DNA of 64,000 nt from Salinarimonas sp052380005 (GTDB lineage: Bacteria > Pseudomonadota > Alphaproteobacteria > Rhizobiales > Beijerinckiaceae): NCBI GenBank assembly GCA_052380005.1, contig JBQTCJ010000004.1; one strand, given 5' to 3'. This document shows, one piece after another, positions 8,069 through 15,529 of the stretch (position 1 is its first letter; each line of letters begins with the position of its first letter). Under the pieces are notes generated by a model. That model did no database searches. It was not told the origin of the DNA and was given only the letters and a program-made list of their open reading frames with translations. The translations under genes were made by a program, and so were the position numbers.

Positions 8069-8775
8069 GCAAAGAACCGACTCCGTCGACGTTCCATGGC
8101 TACACCCGCGAGCAATGGGCCGAGATCGTGGCATCCGTCTCACAGTTCGGTCTCACACCGTCCGGCTTGGATTATCTCCGAGGCGACCTCATGCGCGCGA
8201 CGATGCTCGACGTTGAAGATGGGGTGCGCGACCTGATCAAGTCGCACGAGGGATACGCCAGCGATGCGCGGAAGGCGCTTCGCGCCATCAGCGAACTCCG
8301 CTCCATAATGGACATGCGCATCAAGTGGTACAACGAAGGTATCGGCACCGTGATGCAGGATTTAGACGAGGAGTGGATAGGACCCGCCCTTGAGCGAGAG
8401 CGCGATCAACTAATCGGAATCGAACATATTTACACCAAGGAACTTGCTTTCCACATCAGGGAAATCGAAGCATACACACCAATCGCCGAGCGTGTGCGGG
8501 CAAAGAAAAAGACGTATCAGGAGCGTCTATTCGATCTCGTGGGTGTCATCTGGACGCGCCTCGGAGGAACAGTAAGTCAGCAAAAAGACTATCGCCGCTT
8601 CTTTGAGGCCGTCGTGAAGCCGATCTACACCGAGGAGCTTCGTTGGATGCACCGCTCGGCCTGGACGGAAAGCCTTTTCGCCGAGCACGCGAAAGCCTGG
8701 ATGGAACGCGCGGGGATTCAGGGCACGCGCGGCCGGCGCCGAAAAGGGGGAACGTCTGAAGGCCTCTCGATCTAA
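8065..8775 (+). CDS. Unknown 236-aa protein coupled to integrase
   Basis: This gene starts at the ATG overlapping the integrase stop. I do not recognise the family. The protein is soluble, rich in charged helices (for example about residues 55-155, with many Glu, Arg and Lys), and ends in a very basic tail (GRRRKGG). Codon and base use are visibly more AT-rich than in the neighbours, with codons such as TTT, AAA, ATA and TTA otherwise rare here, which suggests separate acquisition. The position between integrase and excisionase is a usual place for accessory cargo such as superinfection exclusion or defence, but nothing in the sequence proves that. Confidence 0.75.
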   Translation: MSKEPTPSTFHGYTREQWAEIVASVSQFGLTPSGLDYLRGDLMRATMLDVEDGVRDLIKSHEGYASDARKALRAISELRSIMDMRIKWYNEGIGTVMQDLDEEWIGPALERERDQLIGIEHIYTKELAFHIREIEAYTPIAERVRAKKKTYQERLFDLVGVIWTRLGGTVSQQKDYRRFFEAVVKPIYTEELRWMHRSAWTESLFAEHAKAWMERAGIQGTRGRRRKGGTSEGLSI

Positions 8776-8810
8776 TCCAATTTTCAATTCCCGGATTATA
8801 CGAGAGTTTC

Positions 8811-8844
8811 CCCTCGCTTCGAAGATTTCGCAGCGAGGGACCAA
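8811..8844 (+). promoter_or_regulatory. Hairpin covering the ribosome binding site of the HTH gene
   Basis: CCCTCGCT (8811-8818) pairs perfectly with AGCGAGGG (8832-8839). The right arm contains the likely Shine-Dalgarno sequence GAGGG, and the ATG of the excisionase-like gene follows 4 bases later at 8844. In RNA the hairpin would hide the ribosome binding site, so translation of the HTH protein may be regulated or depend on co-transcription. The surrounding 8776-8810 bases are AT-rich and may contain a promoter, but no clear -35/-10 pair stands out. Confidence 0.55.
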
Positions 8845-9137
8845 TGACGAAAATCGATCCCGGCAATGATGTTGCCTTCGCAGAGAAGGTCGCGCCTGAA
8901 GTCGACCCCGCGCTCCTCTTTCCCGAGAACCGCCTCGACGAGCGCGAGGCCGCGGCCTTCCTGAAGAACAGCGTCAACACCCTCAGGAACTGGCGCGTGA
9001 CCGGCAAGGGGCCGCGCTTCCTGAAGATCGGCGGATCGGTGCAATACCTGCGCACCGACCTCCTGGCCTATCTCGCCGCCTCGCTCCGCACCTCGACGTC
9101 GGACACCGGCGGCGCCAAGCGGAGGGCGCGCGCATGA
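8844..9137 (+). CDS. Excisionase/AlpA-type helix-turn-helix protein
   Basis: The 97-aa protein carries a MerR/HTH_17-type winged helix: NRLDEREAAAFLKNSVNTLRNWR, then the wing GPRFLKIGGSVQYLRTDL. Such small proteins act as excisionases or recombination directionality factors in phages and islands, and some activate integrase genes like AlpA. Being three genes from the left end and near the integrase fits that role. Its stop overlaps the next ATG (ATGA). A hairpin overlaps its ribosome binding site. Confidence 0.8.
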   Translation: MTKIDPGNDVAFAEKVAPEVDPALLFPENRLDEREAAAFLKNSVNTLRNWRVTGKGPRFLKIGGSVQYLRTDLLAYLAASLRTSTSDTGGAKRRARA

Positions 9138-9364
9138 CCCGCCGTCGCCCCCTCCCCTCTCCCGAGATCGGCACGGCCTTCGAAGCCGGCACCACGTGCG
9201 TCTACGCCGGCACGACCCGGCTCGGGACCATCATCCCGAGAGGGCGCCGCCTGGAGTGCTTCACGGCCTCCGGCGAGTACCTGGCGAGCTTCGGCGAGAA
9301 GGAGCGCCGCGCAGCCGTCGAGGCCGTGCACAGGGCCGCGCAGCGCGAGGGAGCGCCGTCGTGA
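9134..9364 (+). CDS. Unknown 76-aa phage protein
   Basis: This short protein is translationally coupled to the HTH gene (ATGA at 9134-9137) and to the following GTG (9361-9364). It contains a GTTCVYAGTTRLGTIIPR strand-like region followed by an amphipathic helix rich in Glu, Arg and Ala near the C-terminus. I recognise no family. Coupling on both sides and high-GC codon use support a real gene. Confidence 0.6.
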   Translation: MTRRRPLPSPEIGTAFEAGTTCVYAGTTRLGTIIPRGRRLECFTASGEYLASFGEKERRAAVEAVHRAAQREGAPS

Positions 9365-9768
9365 AGGACGACCTCCCCCTGTGGCGCGTCGCCGACGCGC
9401 AGGCCCGCCGCGCCGGCCTGGAGCCCGTGCCGAGCCCCGCCGTGGCCCCGGCGCCGAAGAAGGCCCGGGCCCCTCGACGGAAGCGGCCGGCGCCCGCCGT
9501 GTGGCGCGCCAGCGTCTCGGCGCTCCCGCTGTGGCGCAACCGCCCCGTCATGGCGCGGTGGACGGACGAGCTGTTGACGCTCCCGCCGGGCGACACTCGG
9601 ATGGCGCGGCTCGACCGCAAGCTCGAGCGCCTCGCCGCTGATCGTCGCGCCTTGGGGCTCTCCGATGGCTGGATCATCGCCGAGCGCGCCGGCATCCGCG
9701 AGACGCTCAACGCGATCGTCCGCGAGCGCTTCGGGTTCGGGCATGGTCCCGAAGGCGGTGCCGCATGA
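9361..9768 (+). CDS. Unknown 135-aa basic phage protein
   Basis: I place the start at GTG 9361, which overlaps the stop of the upstream gene; the frame is open further upstream but that part only shadows the preceding gene. The protein has a proline- and lysine/arginine-rich segment (about residues 25-45, with KKARAPRRKRPAP), followed by a helical region that includes TRMARLDRKLERLAADRR. A nucleic-acid-associated role would fit the basic segment and the neighbouring replication-type gene, but no family is recognised. It overlaps the next gene by ATGA at 9765-9768. Confidence 0.6.
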   Translation: MKDDLPLWRVADAQARRAGLEPVPSPAVAPAPKKARAPRRKRPAPAVWRASVSALPLWRNRPVMARWTDELLTLPPGDTRMARLDRKLERLAADRRALGLSDGWIIAERAGIRETLNAIVRERFGFGHGPEGGAA

Positions 9769-10184
9769 CCGTGAAGCCCGCTCCGACGCACGAACGGGTC
9801 GCCGATCCCCTCGAGGCCGCGCCGAGCATCGAAGGGCGCAAGCCCGCGCCCTGGCAGCGCACGACGAACAACGTCTCGCGCATCCGATGGCTGGTGCAGG
9901 TCGCGACCGATCCCGCGCTCTCCCGCCTCACCTATCGCGTCGCCGTCATCATCTGCGACCACGTCAACCTCGCCGAGGGCTACGCCTGGCCGAAGGTCGA
10001 GACGATCGCGGGCATGCTCGGCGTCACCCGGCAGGGCGTTCAGAAGGCCATCGGCGAGTTGAAGGACGGCGGGCATCTCGTCATCGATCCGTCGCCGGGG
10101 CGCGGCCGATCGAACCGCTACTTCCTCCGAACGAAGCTGCGCGCCGTGCCCGGCTCGACGCTCGACGCGGCGTCCCGCTCATGA
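9765..10184 (+). CDS. Helix-turn-helix replication-type protein
   Basis: The 139-aa protein contains an HTH_36-like winged helix: LTYRVAVIICDHVNLAEG, then AWPKVETIAGMLGVTRQGVQKAIGEL and a wing with GHLVIDPSPGRGRSNRYFL. This arrangement is typical of phage replication initiators of the lambda O/helix-turn-helix class and of some plasmid initiators, where the N-terminal domain binds iterons. Five direct repeats lie directly downstream (10208-10363), which strengthens that reading. The protein is short for a full initiator, so a partner for helicase loading would have to come from the host or helper. Confidence 0.75.
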   Translation: MTVKPAPTHERVADPLEAAPSIEGRKPAPWQRTTNNVSRIRWLVQVATDPALSRLTYRVAVIICDHVNLAEGYAWPKVETIAGMLGVTRQGVQKAIGELKDGGHLVIDPSPGRGRSNRYFLRTKLRAVPGSTLDAASRS

Positions 10185-10207
10185 GCCCCCGGCACCGCCT
10201 CCCCGCC

Positions 10208-10363
10208 CCGGAAAGCGCCAACACCCCGTTGGCGCTTTTCGCCCCGGAAAACGCCAACACCCCGTTGGCGCTTTTCGCCCCGGAAAACGCCAACCACACT
10301 ACGGCCCTTTCGGCCTCAGAGCGGGGCGGAAAACGCCAACAGATCGGCCCGGAAAACGCCAAC
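10208..10363 (+). repeat. Iteron cluster with hairpins, candidate replication origin
   Basis: Five direct copies of (C/G)CGGAAA(A/G)CGCCAAC start at 10208, 10244, 10280, 10326 and 10349. The first two belong to a 36-bp tandem unit (10208-10243, 10244-10279) that also holds an inverted copy, so GCGCCAAC ACCCC GTTGGCGC forms a perfect 8-bp stem followed by TTTT; in the second unit a single A-C mismatch shortens the stem. Placement right after a replication-type HTH gene fits an iteron origin. The short period and lack of spacers rule out a CRISPR array. Binding and origin activity are inferred. Confidence 0.65.
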
Positions 10364-11176
10364 GGCTGGTTTCCCCTATCTAAGGGATATACCTGGGGCG
10401 CCACCGCTCGACCCGTCCCACCCGCTGATGCCGGAATCGAAGCGAGCGAGCGTGACGGCGCGCAGGGCGCCCATGCGCCCGTCAAGCGCGCTGTCGCGAT
10501 CGCGCCTCGGAAGACTGACCACCACCCGAGCCGCGAGACGCCGCGCAGGCGTGCTCTCCGGGGCCTGGAGGCCCACACACGCCCGCACGGCTCCCGTCCC
10601 GCTCGACGATCGCAGGATGAGCTCCACCACCCTCCCCTGACACCCCGTGCCCCTCTCGAACCCTGCAGGGCTACCGGGACGGCGCTGCGCGCCTCGTCTA
10701 CGCCGCTGGCGCGGCTTCCGCGGGGGCTCCGCCCCCACGCCCCCGGAGCCCGGATCAACCCCACCACGCCCCACTCGTGGCCCACGGTGGGGAAGCGTGG
10801 GTTCGCATCACCTCAGCCGACGCCCGTCGCACAGGTCGCCGCCGTCTCCGGGCGCGCACTACACAGGCCGAGCGGCACCGATCGCGTCATGTCACTTGCG
10901 CCGTCGCGGATGGATGATCGCGACGAGGGAGCACATCTTGCGCAAGTGCACATGCTGAAGCGTTATGCGAGGGGCGAGAAGCATAAGCACAGCGACTACC
11001 CGGAAGCGCCTCTTTTCCGCGCAGCCGGCCGCGAGGCCCTTCAGCAGGCGCCGGTGAAATTCATAATCAGTCGCGCATGTGGACTGAATGCGTTAACCTG
11101 CTTGCGTTTCAGCGCCGCGCTCGGCAGCATGGCGGCTCTCAGGAAGCACGGCGGAAGCACGAGAGGCGGAACGACG
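10364..11176. other. Gene-free stretch between iterons and terminase genes
   Basis: No convincing gene is seen in these 813 bases, although one plus-strand frame stays open through it. Its predicted product is Pro/Arg/His-rich and without domain features. The stretch holds a hairpin GGGGGC-TCC-GCCCCC (10722-10736), a perfect palindrome CTTGCGCAAG (10937-10946) with a half-site at about 10893, and a more AT-rich section from about 10940 to 11100 that may hold the promoter for the terminase operon. Part of it could belong to the origin region. Confidence 0.5.
11141..11160 (-). repeat. Inverted internal copy of the end-repeat motif
   Basis: Read on the minus strand this is GTGCTTCCGCCGTGCTTCCT, nearly the same as the GGTGCTTCCGC tandem found at both element ends (6763-6780 and 23996-24017). 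It lies 17 bases before the start of the terminase small-subunit candidate. It may be a binding site for an element-encoded protein, for example a terminase recognition or regulatory site. Only the sequence match is observed. Confidence 0.45.
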
Positions 11177-11587
11177 ATGCATCACGACCGCACCGAACCC
11201 AAGCCGGAGGCCCGCCCGATGAGCCCCGACGAAGCACGCCGAGAGCGCCGCCGTCTGCGCGAGCGCGTCGTGATCGATCGCCGGACCCGGGCGGCTCGCC
11301 GGCTCGCCGAGCTGGAGGCGGCGTTCCTCGCCGATCTCCAGGCACCTTCGGAAGCCGATCGGGCGCTCGCCAAGCAGGCCGCTGCGCTCACCGTCGAGAG
11401 CGAGCGCCTCGCCGCCCGGATCGCCCGATCGGAGCCGGTCGACCACGAGCAAGCTGTGCGGCTCGCCAACGCCGCCACGCGGGCGCTCAACGCCCTCAAC
11501 AAGCGCTCGGCGGGGCGGACGAAGCGCAAGGGGCCGATGACCGCTCGCGAGCTGATGGCGGCTCGCCAGAACGGGGGCGGGGCATGA
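11177..11587 (+). CDS. Candidate terminase small subunit
   Basis: The start is taken at ATG 11177, giving 136 aa; the frame is open much further upstream but without protein-like features. The protein is highly charged and helical, with an Arg/Glu-rich N-terminal half (DEARRERRRLRERVVIDRR) and an Ala-rich coiled helix, ending in a basic KRKGPMTARELMAARQ. Position immediately before the terminase large subunit, with an ATGA overlap at 11584-11587, is the main reason for the call. No classic HTH is obvious, so it could instead be another packaging accessory protein. Confidence 0.55.
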   Translation: MHHDRTEPKPEARPMSPDEARRERRRLRERVVIDRRTRAARRLAELEAAFLADLQAPSEADRALAKQAAALTVESERLAARIARSEPVDHEQAVRLANAATRALNALNKRSAGRTKRKGPMTARELMAARQNGGGA

Positions 11588-12993
11588 TCACGATCTCGGA
11601 AGCGATGCAGGACGCGCAGATCTTCGGGCCGGCGCTCGGCGATCCCGCGCCGTGGGCACCGTGGCGAGCGATCCTGAAGGCCGCCTTCGCCGAGCCCCTC
11701 ACGGCCGACGAGCGCGCCATCTTCGACCAGGTGGCGGGCGGACGCGAGCCGCCGGCCGAGCGCGTGAGCGAACTGTGGGTGGTCGCCGGACGCCGCGGCG
11801 GCAAGTCCCGGATGGCCGCCATGGTCGCCACCCACTGCGCGGCGTTCCTCGCGCCGTCCGTCCCGCTCGCGCCCGGAGAGGAGGGCGTCGTCGTGGCGAT
11901 CGGCCCGACGGTGAAGCAGGCGGGGAAGATCCTGAAGTACGCGAAGGGATTCATCGGGGCATCGACCGTGCTCGCCGCGTCCGTCGAGGGCGAGACCCGA
12001 GACGAGATCCGGCTCGAGGGCGACATCGTCCTGTCGACCCGCGCCGCTGATCAGGACACGGTGCGCGGCGACACGACCATTGCCGCGGTATTCGAGGAAG
12101 TCGCGTTCTGGGCAGGCGAGAACAGCGCCACCCCGGACGTCGAGATCTACAACGCCATCGCCCCGTCGCTCCTCACCACGGACGGGATGATCATCGGCAT
12201 CTCGTCGCCCTACGCGCAGCGCGGCCTCTTGTGGGATCGCTACCGGGCGCACTTCGGGAAGCCGTCGCCCCGGGTGCTCGTCGTCATGGCGCCGACGTGG
12301 GTGCTCAACCCGCTCCTCTCCCGGGATCACCACCTCATCGCGGCTCGGTACGAGGAAGACCCGCTCGCCGCCGCGGCCGAGCACGGCGAGCGGTTCCGCA
12401 CCGACGTCGAGACGTTCGTCTCCCGGCAGGCCGTCGAGGCGTGCGTGAGCGAGGGCGTCGTCGAGCGGCCCCGCGTCGGCGGGGTGCGCTACTCGGCGTT
12501 CGTCGACGCGGCCGGCGGATCGGGGAAGGACTCGTTCACGCTGGCGATCGGTCACAGCGAAGGCGGGCGGGCCGTGCTCGACGTGGTGCGGGAGCGCAAG
12601 CCGCCGTTCGCCCCGGAGGCTGTCGTCGAGGAATACGCCGAGCTGATGCGGGCGTACGGCATCTACCGGGCCGAGGCGGATCGGTGGGGCTCGGAATGGG
12701 TGCGTGAGGCGTTCGGGCGGCACCGGGTGAACGTCGAGCAGTGCGCGAAGCCGAAGAGCGAGCTTTACAAGGACCTCTTGCCGGCGCTCAACAGCCGCCT
12801 CGTCGACCTTCTCGACCATGGCCGGCTGATCTCCCAGATCGTGAGCCTCGAGCGGAGCACGGCGCGGGGCGGGCGTGAGACGATCGATCACCCGCCGAAC
12901 GGTCACGACGACGTTGGGAATGCGGTCGCCGGACTCGTCGCCATGGTGAGCACGGGCCGCCGACAGGGCGTGTCCATGGTCGACTACCTGTGA
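11584..12993 (+). CDS. terL: Phage terminase large subunit
   Basis: The 469-aa protein has an N-terminal ATPase with Walker A GRRGGKS (69-75) and Walker B AAVFEE (about 167-172), then a RNase H-like nuclease with Asp308 in FVDAAGG, Asp366 in ADRWGSEW and HDD at 441-443. Length and motif order are those of a complete two-domain TerL, the motor that cuts and packages concatemeric phage DNA into a procapsid through the portal. In most phages portal, protease and capsid genes follow directly; here they do not. The gene appears intact, so it may package element DNA into heads supplied by another phage, or simply be a survivor of a deletion. Confidence 0.93.
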   Translation: MITISEAMQDAQIFGPALGDPAPWAPWRAILKAAFAEPLTADERAIFDQVAGGREPPAERVSELWVVAGRRGGKSRMAAMVATHCAAFLAPSVPLAPGEEGVVVAIGPTVKQAGKILKYAKGFIGASTVLAASVEGETRDEIRLEGDIVLSTRAADQDTVRGDTTIAAVFEEVAFWAGENSATPDVEIYNAIAPSLLTTDGMIIGISSPYAQRGLLWDRYRAHFGKPSPRVLVVMAPTWVLNPLLSRDHHLIAARYEEDPLAAAAEHGERFRTDVETFVSRQAVEACVSEGVVERPRVGGVRYSAFVDAAGGSGKDSFTLAIGHSEGGRAVLDVVRERKPPFAPEAVVEEYAELMRAYGIYRAEADRWGSEWVREAFGRHRVNVEQCAKPKSELYKDLLPALNSRLVDLLDHGRLISQIVSLERSTARGGRETIDHPPNGHDDVGNAVAGLVAMVSTGRRQGVSMVDYL

Positions 12994-13003
12994 GGCCCCG
13001 GCG

Positions 13004-13393
13004 ATGAGCGGAGCCCCGCCCCCCACGACCTACCGCGACGACCTGCACATGGAGCTGCGCGTCGTCGCCCGGATCGCGGCGAAGAACGGCGCGCCGGACG
13101 CGGCGGCGTTCCTGGAGGCGATGCTCGCGCCTCACTCGACGGCGGATGCCCTGCGCTTGCGCCGCTTGGCACTGCGCGCCATCTGGCGAGCGGGGTTCTT
13201 CGGGCTCCCCCGGACCGCGGCGGCGAAGGCGATCGCAGGGGCGTGGCGGGCGTACGGCCTGCGCCGAGCGGAGCCCCGTCCCGAGATCGCAGATCACCTG
13301 GCCATGCTGGAGCGGGCGGGTCTCGCGCCGCTCTCGTGGCGGACGATCGCCGACGACCTCGACGCGGACCTCGACCGGCATCGGGTTGGCTGA
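13004..13393 (+). CDS. Unknown 129-aa phage protein
   Basis: This gene begins 10 bases after terL and is co-oriented. The protein is mainly alpha-helical, with TAAAKAIAGAWRAYGLRR and a C-terminal DDLDADLDRH. I recognise no domain. In phages a small head-tail or packaging accessory protein is common at this place, but the sequence gives no direct support. The frame is clean and codon use matches its neighbours. Confidence 0.6.
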   Translation: MSGAPPPTTYRDDLHMELRVVARIAAKNGAPDAAAFLEAMLAPHSTADALRLRRLALRAIWRAGFFGLPRTAAAKAIAGAWRAYGLRRAEPRPEIADHLAMLERAGLAPLSWRTIADDLDADLDRHRVG

Positions 13394-13455
13394 ACCAAAC
13401 GCCCTTCGCGCCCGCGTCGACAGCCGGGCGGCGGTTCATACCGCCCAGCCGATGG

Positions 13456-13692
13456 TCAGTCCTTCTGCTCCGCGTAGACGATCAACTGCCACTCGATCGG
13501 CGTGCGGGAGGTATGCTGCCGATGGTTCTGAGGCGGGAAAGGATCGCCCTTGTTGCAAGCGACCTCATCGCCGCAATTGCGGCAACGGTAGATGCCGGAA
13601 TAAGGAACTTTATGCCCGGGCTTGTGATAGCATGTGCGAAAGCCGGGCTTGACCCACCAAGCGGTCCGGACATTAAATCCGGTGCCTACCAC
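13456..13692 (-). CDS. Small zinc-ribbon-like protein
   Basis: The 78-aa protein is encoded opposite to the surrounding phage genes, with a GTG start at 13692; the exact start is uncertain. It carries YSGIYRCRNCGDEVACNKGDP followed by PPQNHRQH and a final WQLIVYAEQ. The CxxC pair with later Cys and His residues looks like a zinc ribbon or rubredoxin-like knuckle, and the pattern resembles a widespread family of short uncharacterised SGIYRC-type proteins. Opposite orientation suggests an accessory (moron) gene. A DNA- or protein-binding role is possible, but not shown. Confidence 0.65.
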   Translation of the reverse strand: MVGTGFNVRTAWWVKPGFRTCYHKPGHKVPYSGIYRCRNCGDEVACNKGDPFPPQNHRQHTSRTPIEWQLIVYAEQKD

Positions 13693-13740
13693 CTAGCGCC
13701 CGCCGCCCGGCTCTATCGGATGGCGGATGCGGAAGGAGCG

Positions 13741-13770
13741 ACGCCGTCGGGATCCTACCCCCGGCGGCGT
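13741..13770. terminator. Terminator-like hairpin upstream of the tail block
   Basis: ACGCCGTCGGG (13741-13751) pairs with CCCGGCGGCGT (13760-13770) with one G-T wobble and an 8-nt loop; TCTCGTTT follows on the plus strand. It lies in the 252-base gap between the zinc-ribbon gene and the next plus-strand gene, upstream of the former's start, so it may insulate the two transcription units. The T-tract is weak. Confidence 0.4.
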
Positions 13771-13944
13771 TCTCGTTTCCCGCATGACGATTCGCAGCGT
13801 GGCACCAAATCGGGCAATCCGAAACGGCGCTGGAGCGTCGCCACCGACAATCCACGTTCTCCACATGTCCTGTGGAGAGCACAGCCGCTGCAATGATCTG
13901 CAATCCGCGTGCGCCGGCGCGCGCGGGCCGGCATCGTCGCCGGC

Positions 13945-14280
13945 ATGACGAACACGCCCCTCGCCCCCTACGACGACGGCCCGGCCGATCCCCTGCAGGA
14001 CCTCGCCGAGCTGCGGTCGCGCCTGGCAGTGCTCGACGCCGAGCGCATGCACCTGGAATTCGAGGCCATCTCCCTGGAGATCGCCGAGGAAGGGTGCGCC
14101 CGCGAGGCCGAGGCGACGACGGGGGTGCGCGTCATGCGCCGGCCCGATGCCCGGCTCGAGATCGTGCTCGCCGCCGACGAGGATCTCGGCCTCGACGATC
14201 TCGACGAGGTGGCGCTCGCCACCGAGGACGGAATCGAGATCGCGACCGAAGACGGCGCGCGCATCATCGCGGACGCGTGA
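13945..14280 (+). CDS. Unknown 111-aa acidic phage protein
   Basis: ATG 13945 gives an acidic protein starting MTNTPLAPYDDGPADPLQDL; a start 36 bases upstream is possible but adds only a basic stretch. Residues about 15-50 form a likely coiled helix (ELRSRLAVLDAERMHLEFEA) and the C-terminal half is Asp/Glu-rich (AADEDLGLDDLDEVAL). It lies 7 bases before the tail-fibre gene. No family recognised; a small tail or assembly protein is possible. Confidence 0.6.
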   Translation: MTNTPLAPYDDGPADPLQDLAELRSRLAVLDAERMHLEFEAISLEIAEEGCAREAEATTGVRVMRRPDARLEIVLAADEDLGLDDLDEVALATEDGIEIATEDGARIIADA

Positions 14281-14287
14281 GGCGGAC

Positions 14288-15529
14288 ATGAGCATCAGGA
14301 TTTCCGCGCTCAACCCCACCGCCACGCCCTCGCGCGACGCGGCCGTGCCCGTCTCGGCGGACGGGCTGACGAACCGCTACAGCGTCGCGCAGATGCTCGG
14401 GCTCATGGTCAAGGATGATCTCCCGACGCTCGACGGCGGCGACATCGGATTCGATCCGGCCGGCACCGAGCTGACCGCGACCGAGCTACAGGGCGCCGTC
14501 GAGGAAGTGCTCGCGCGCCTGAAGCGTGTGCCGGTCGATGAGCGCGCCGACGCCTACACGATCACGCCCGCGGACGTCGGGAGGATGCAACTCCTCACGC
14601 TCAACGGCGCCCGGACGTTCACGCTTCCCCTCGCCGCCGACGTAGCCAGCGGCTCCGTGGTGTGGGTCGGGAATTCCGGCAACTCGACGCTCACCGTCCA
14701 GCGTTCCGGTGCGAATACCATCGTCGACCCGAGCGCGGGCGTCGTGACGAGCATCTCCCTCGCGCGGTACGAGACGGCGAAGCTCCTCAGGCTCGACGCG
14801 TCCTCCTGGAGCGTCGTCGCCCGGAACAAGGTCGAGGGAGGCGGGACCTTCTCGACGCTCTCGGTGAGCGGAGCGGCGACCTTCGCGGCCGGCAGCGCGA
14901 GCACGCCTTCCATCGCCCGGACCGGCGACACCGACACCGGCCTGTTCTTTCCCGCCGCGAACACGATGGGGTGCGCGGCCAACGGCGGGGAGGTGTGGCG
15001 CACGGTCCAGAGCGCGTTCCTCGTCGGCAGGACCTCGACCACGGCGGACGGGCTCGGCACCCGGATCACCGATCAGGGCACGATGCAGATTGGCACCGGC
15101 GGCACCGGAAGCGTCCAGGTCGTGCAATTCTATCGAGGCTCCGTCGCCGACACGCTCGCGGGCTCGATCTCGTCCTTGAGCGCCACCACGGTTTCATTCA
15201 ACACGTCGTCCGACGAGCGGCTGAAGGACTTCGGCGAGCCCGACCTTGCGCCGGGGCTCGTGGTGGACGATCTCGCCGCGCTTCTCGCGCCCTACACGTG
15301 GAAGCTCGACGGCGCGTCCGACTACGGCATGAGCGCGCAGGCCGCCCATGCCGTGCTTCCGGCGATGGTCACGCCCGGCAACGGGGAACCCGGCGAGCCG
15401 GACTTCATGCCCTGGCAGGTGGATTGGTCCAAGGCCGTTCCCCGCCTCATCGCCTACGTCAAGCTGCTGGAGCTGCGCGTCGCCGCGCTGGAGGCCGCGT
15501 CGAGCGGCGGATCGGGGGCGACGCCGTGA
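14288..15529 (+). CDS. Tail fibre/spike protein with S74-type chaperone domain
   Basis: The 413-aa protein has a Ser/Thr/Gly-rich, beta-rich shaft (about residues 90-300, for example GAATFAAGSASTPSIARTGD and DTDTGLFFPAANTMG) and a C-terminal domain opening NTSSDERLKDFGEP, the signature of the Peptidase_S74 intramolecular chaperone that trimerises and then cleaves itself from fibres and spikes. The terminal helix LKLLELRVAALEAA is the expected coiled coil of that domain. It would bind the host surface. It overlaps the next gene by GTGA at 15526-15529. Fibre genes normally lie after the tape measure gene; here it comes before. Confidence 0.85.
   Translation: MSIRISALNPTATPSRDAAVPVSADGLTNRYSVAQMLGLMVKDDLPTLDGGDIGFDPAGTELTATELQGAVEEVLARLKRVPVDERADAYTITPADVGRMQLLTLNGARTFTLPLAADVASGSVVWVGNSGNSTLTVQRSGANTIVDPSAGVVTSISLARYETAKLLRLDASSWSVVARNKVEGGGTFSTLSVSGAATFAAGSASTPSIARTGDTDTGLFFPAANTMGCAANGGEVWRTVQSAFLVGRTSTTADGLGTRITDQGTMQIGTGGTGSVQVVQFYRGSVADTLAGSISSLSATTVSFNTSSDERLKDFGEPDLAPGLVVDDLAALLAPYTWKLDGASDYGMSAQAAHAVLPAMVTPGNGEPGEPDFMPWQVDWSKAVPRLIAYVKLLELRVAALEAASSGGSGATP

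Noticed and set aside
10208..10363. CRISPR array
   Set aside because: Repeat spacing is irregular and short (23-46 bases), there are no unique 30-base spacers of equal length, and no cas genes are present.
10081..10785. A 234-codon minus-strand frame across the iterons
   Set aside because: The product is made of translated repeats and Arg/Ser/Gly-rich sequence, with no recognisable protein pattern.
9665..11587. A 640-codon plus-strand open frame covering several phage genes and the iteron region
   Set aside because: Most of it overlaps coupled genes in other frames or low-complexity Pro/Arg/His sequence. Only the last 136 codons look like a protein and are annotated as the terminase small-subunit candidate.
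13673..13903. A 76-codon minus-strand frame overlapping the zinc-ribbon gene start
   Set aside because: No domain features, no ribosome binding site, and it conflicts with the better supported gene at 13456-13692.
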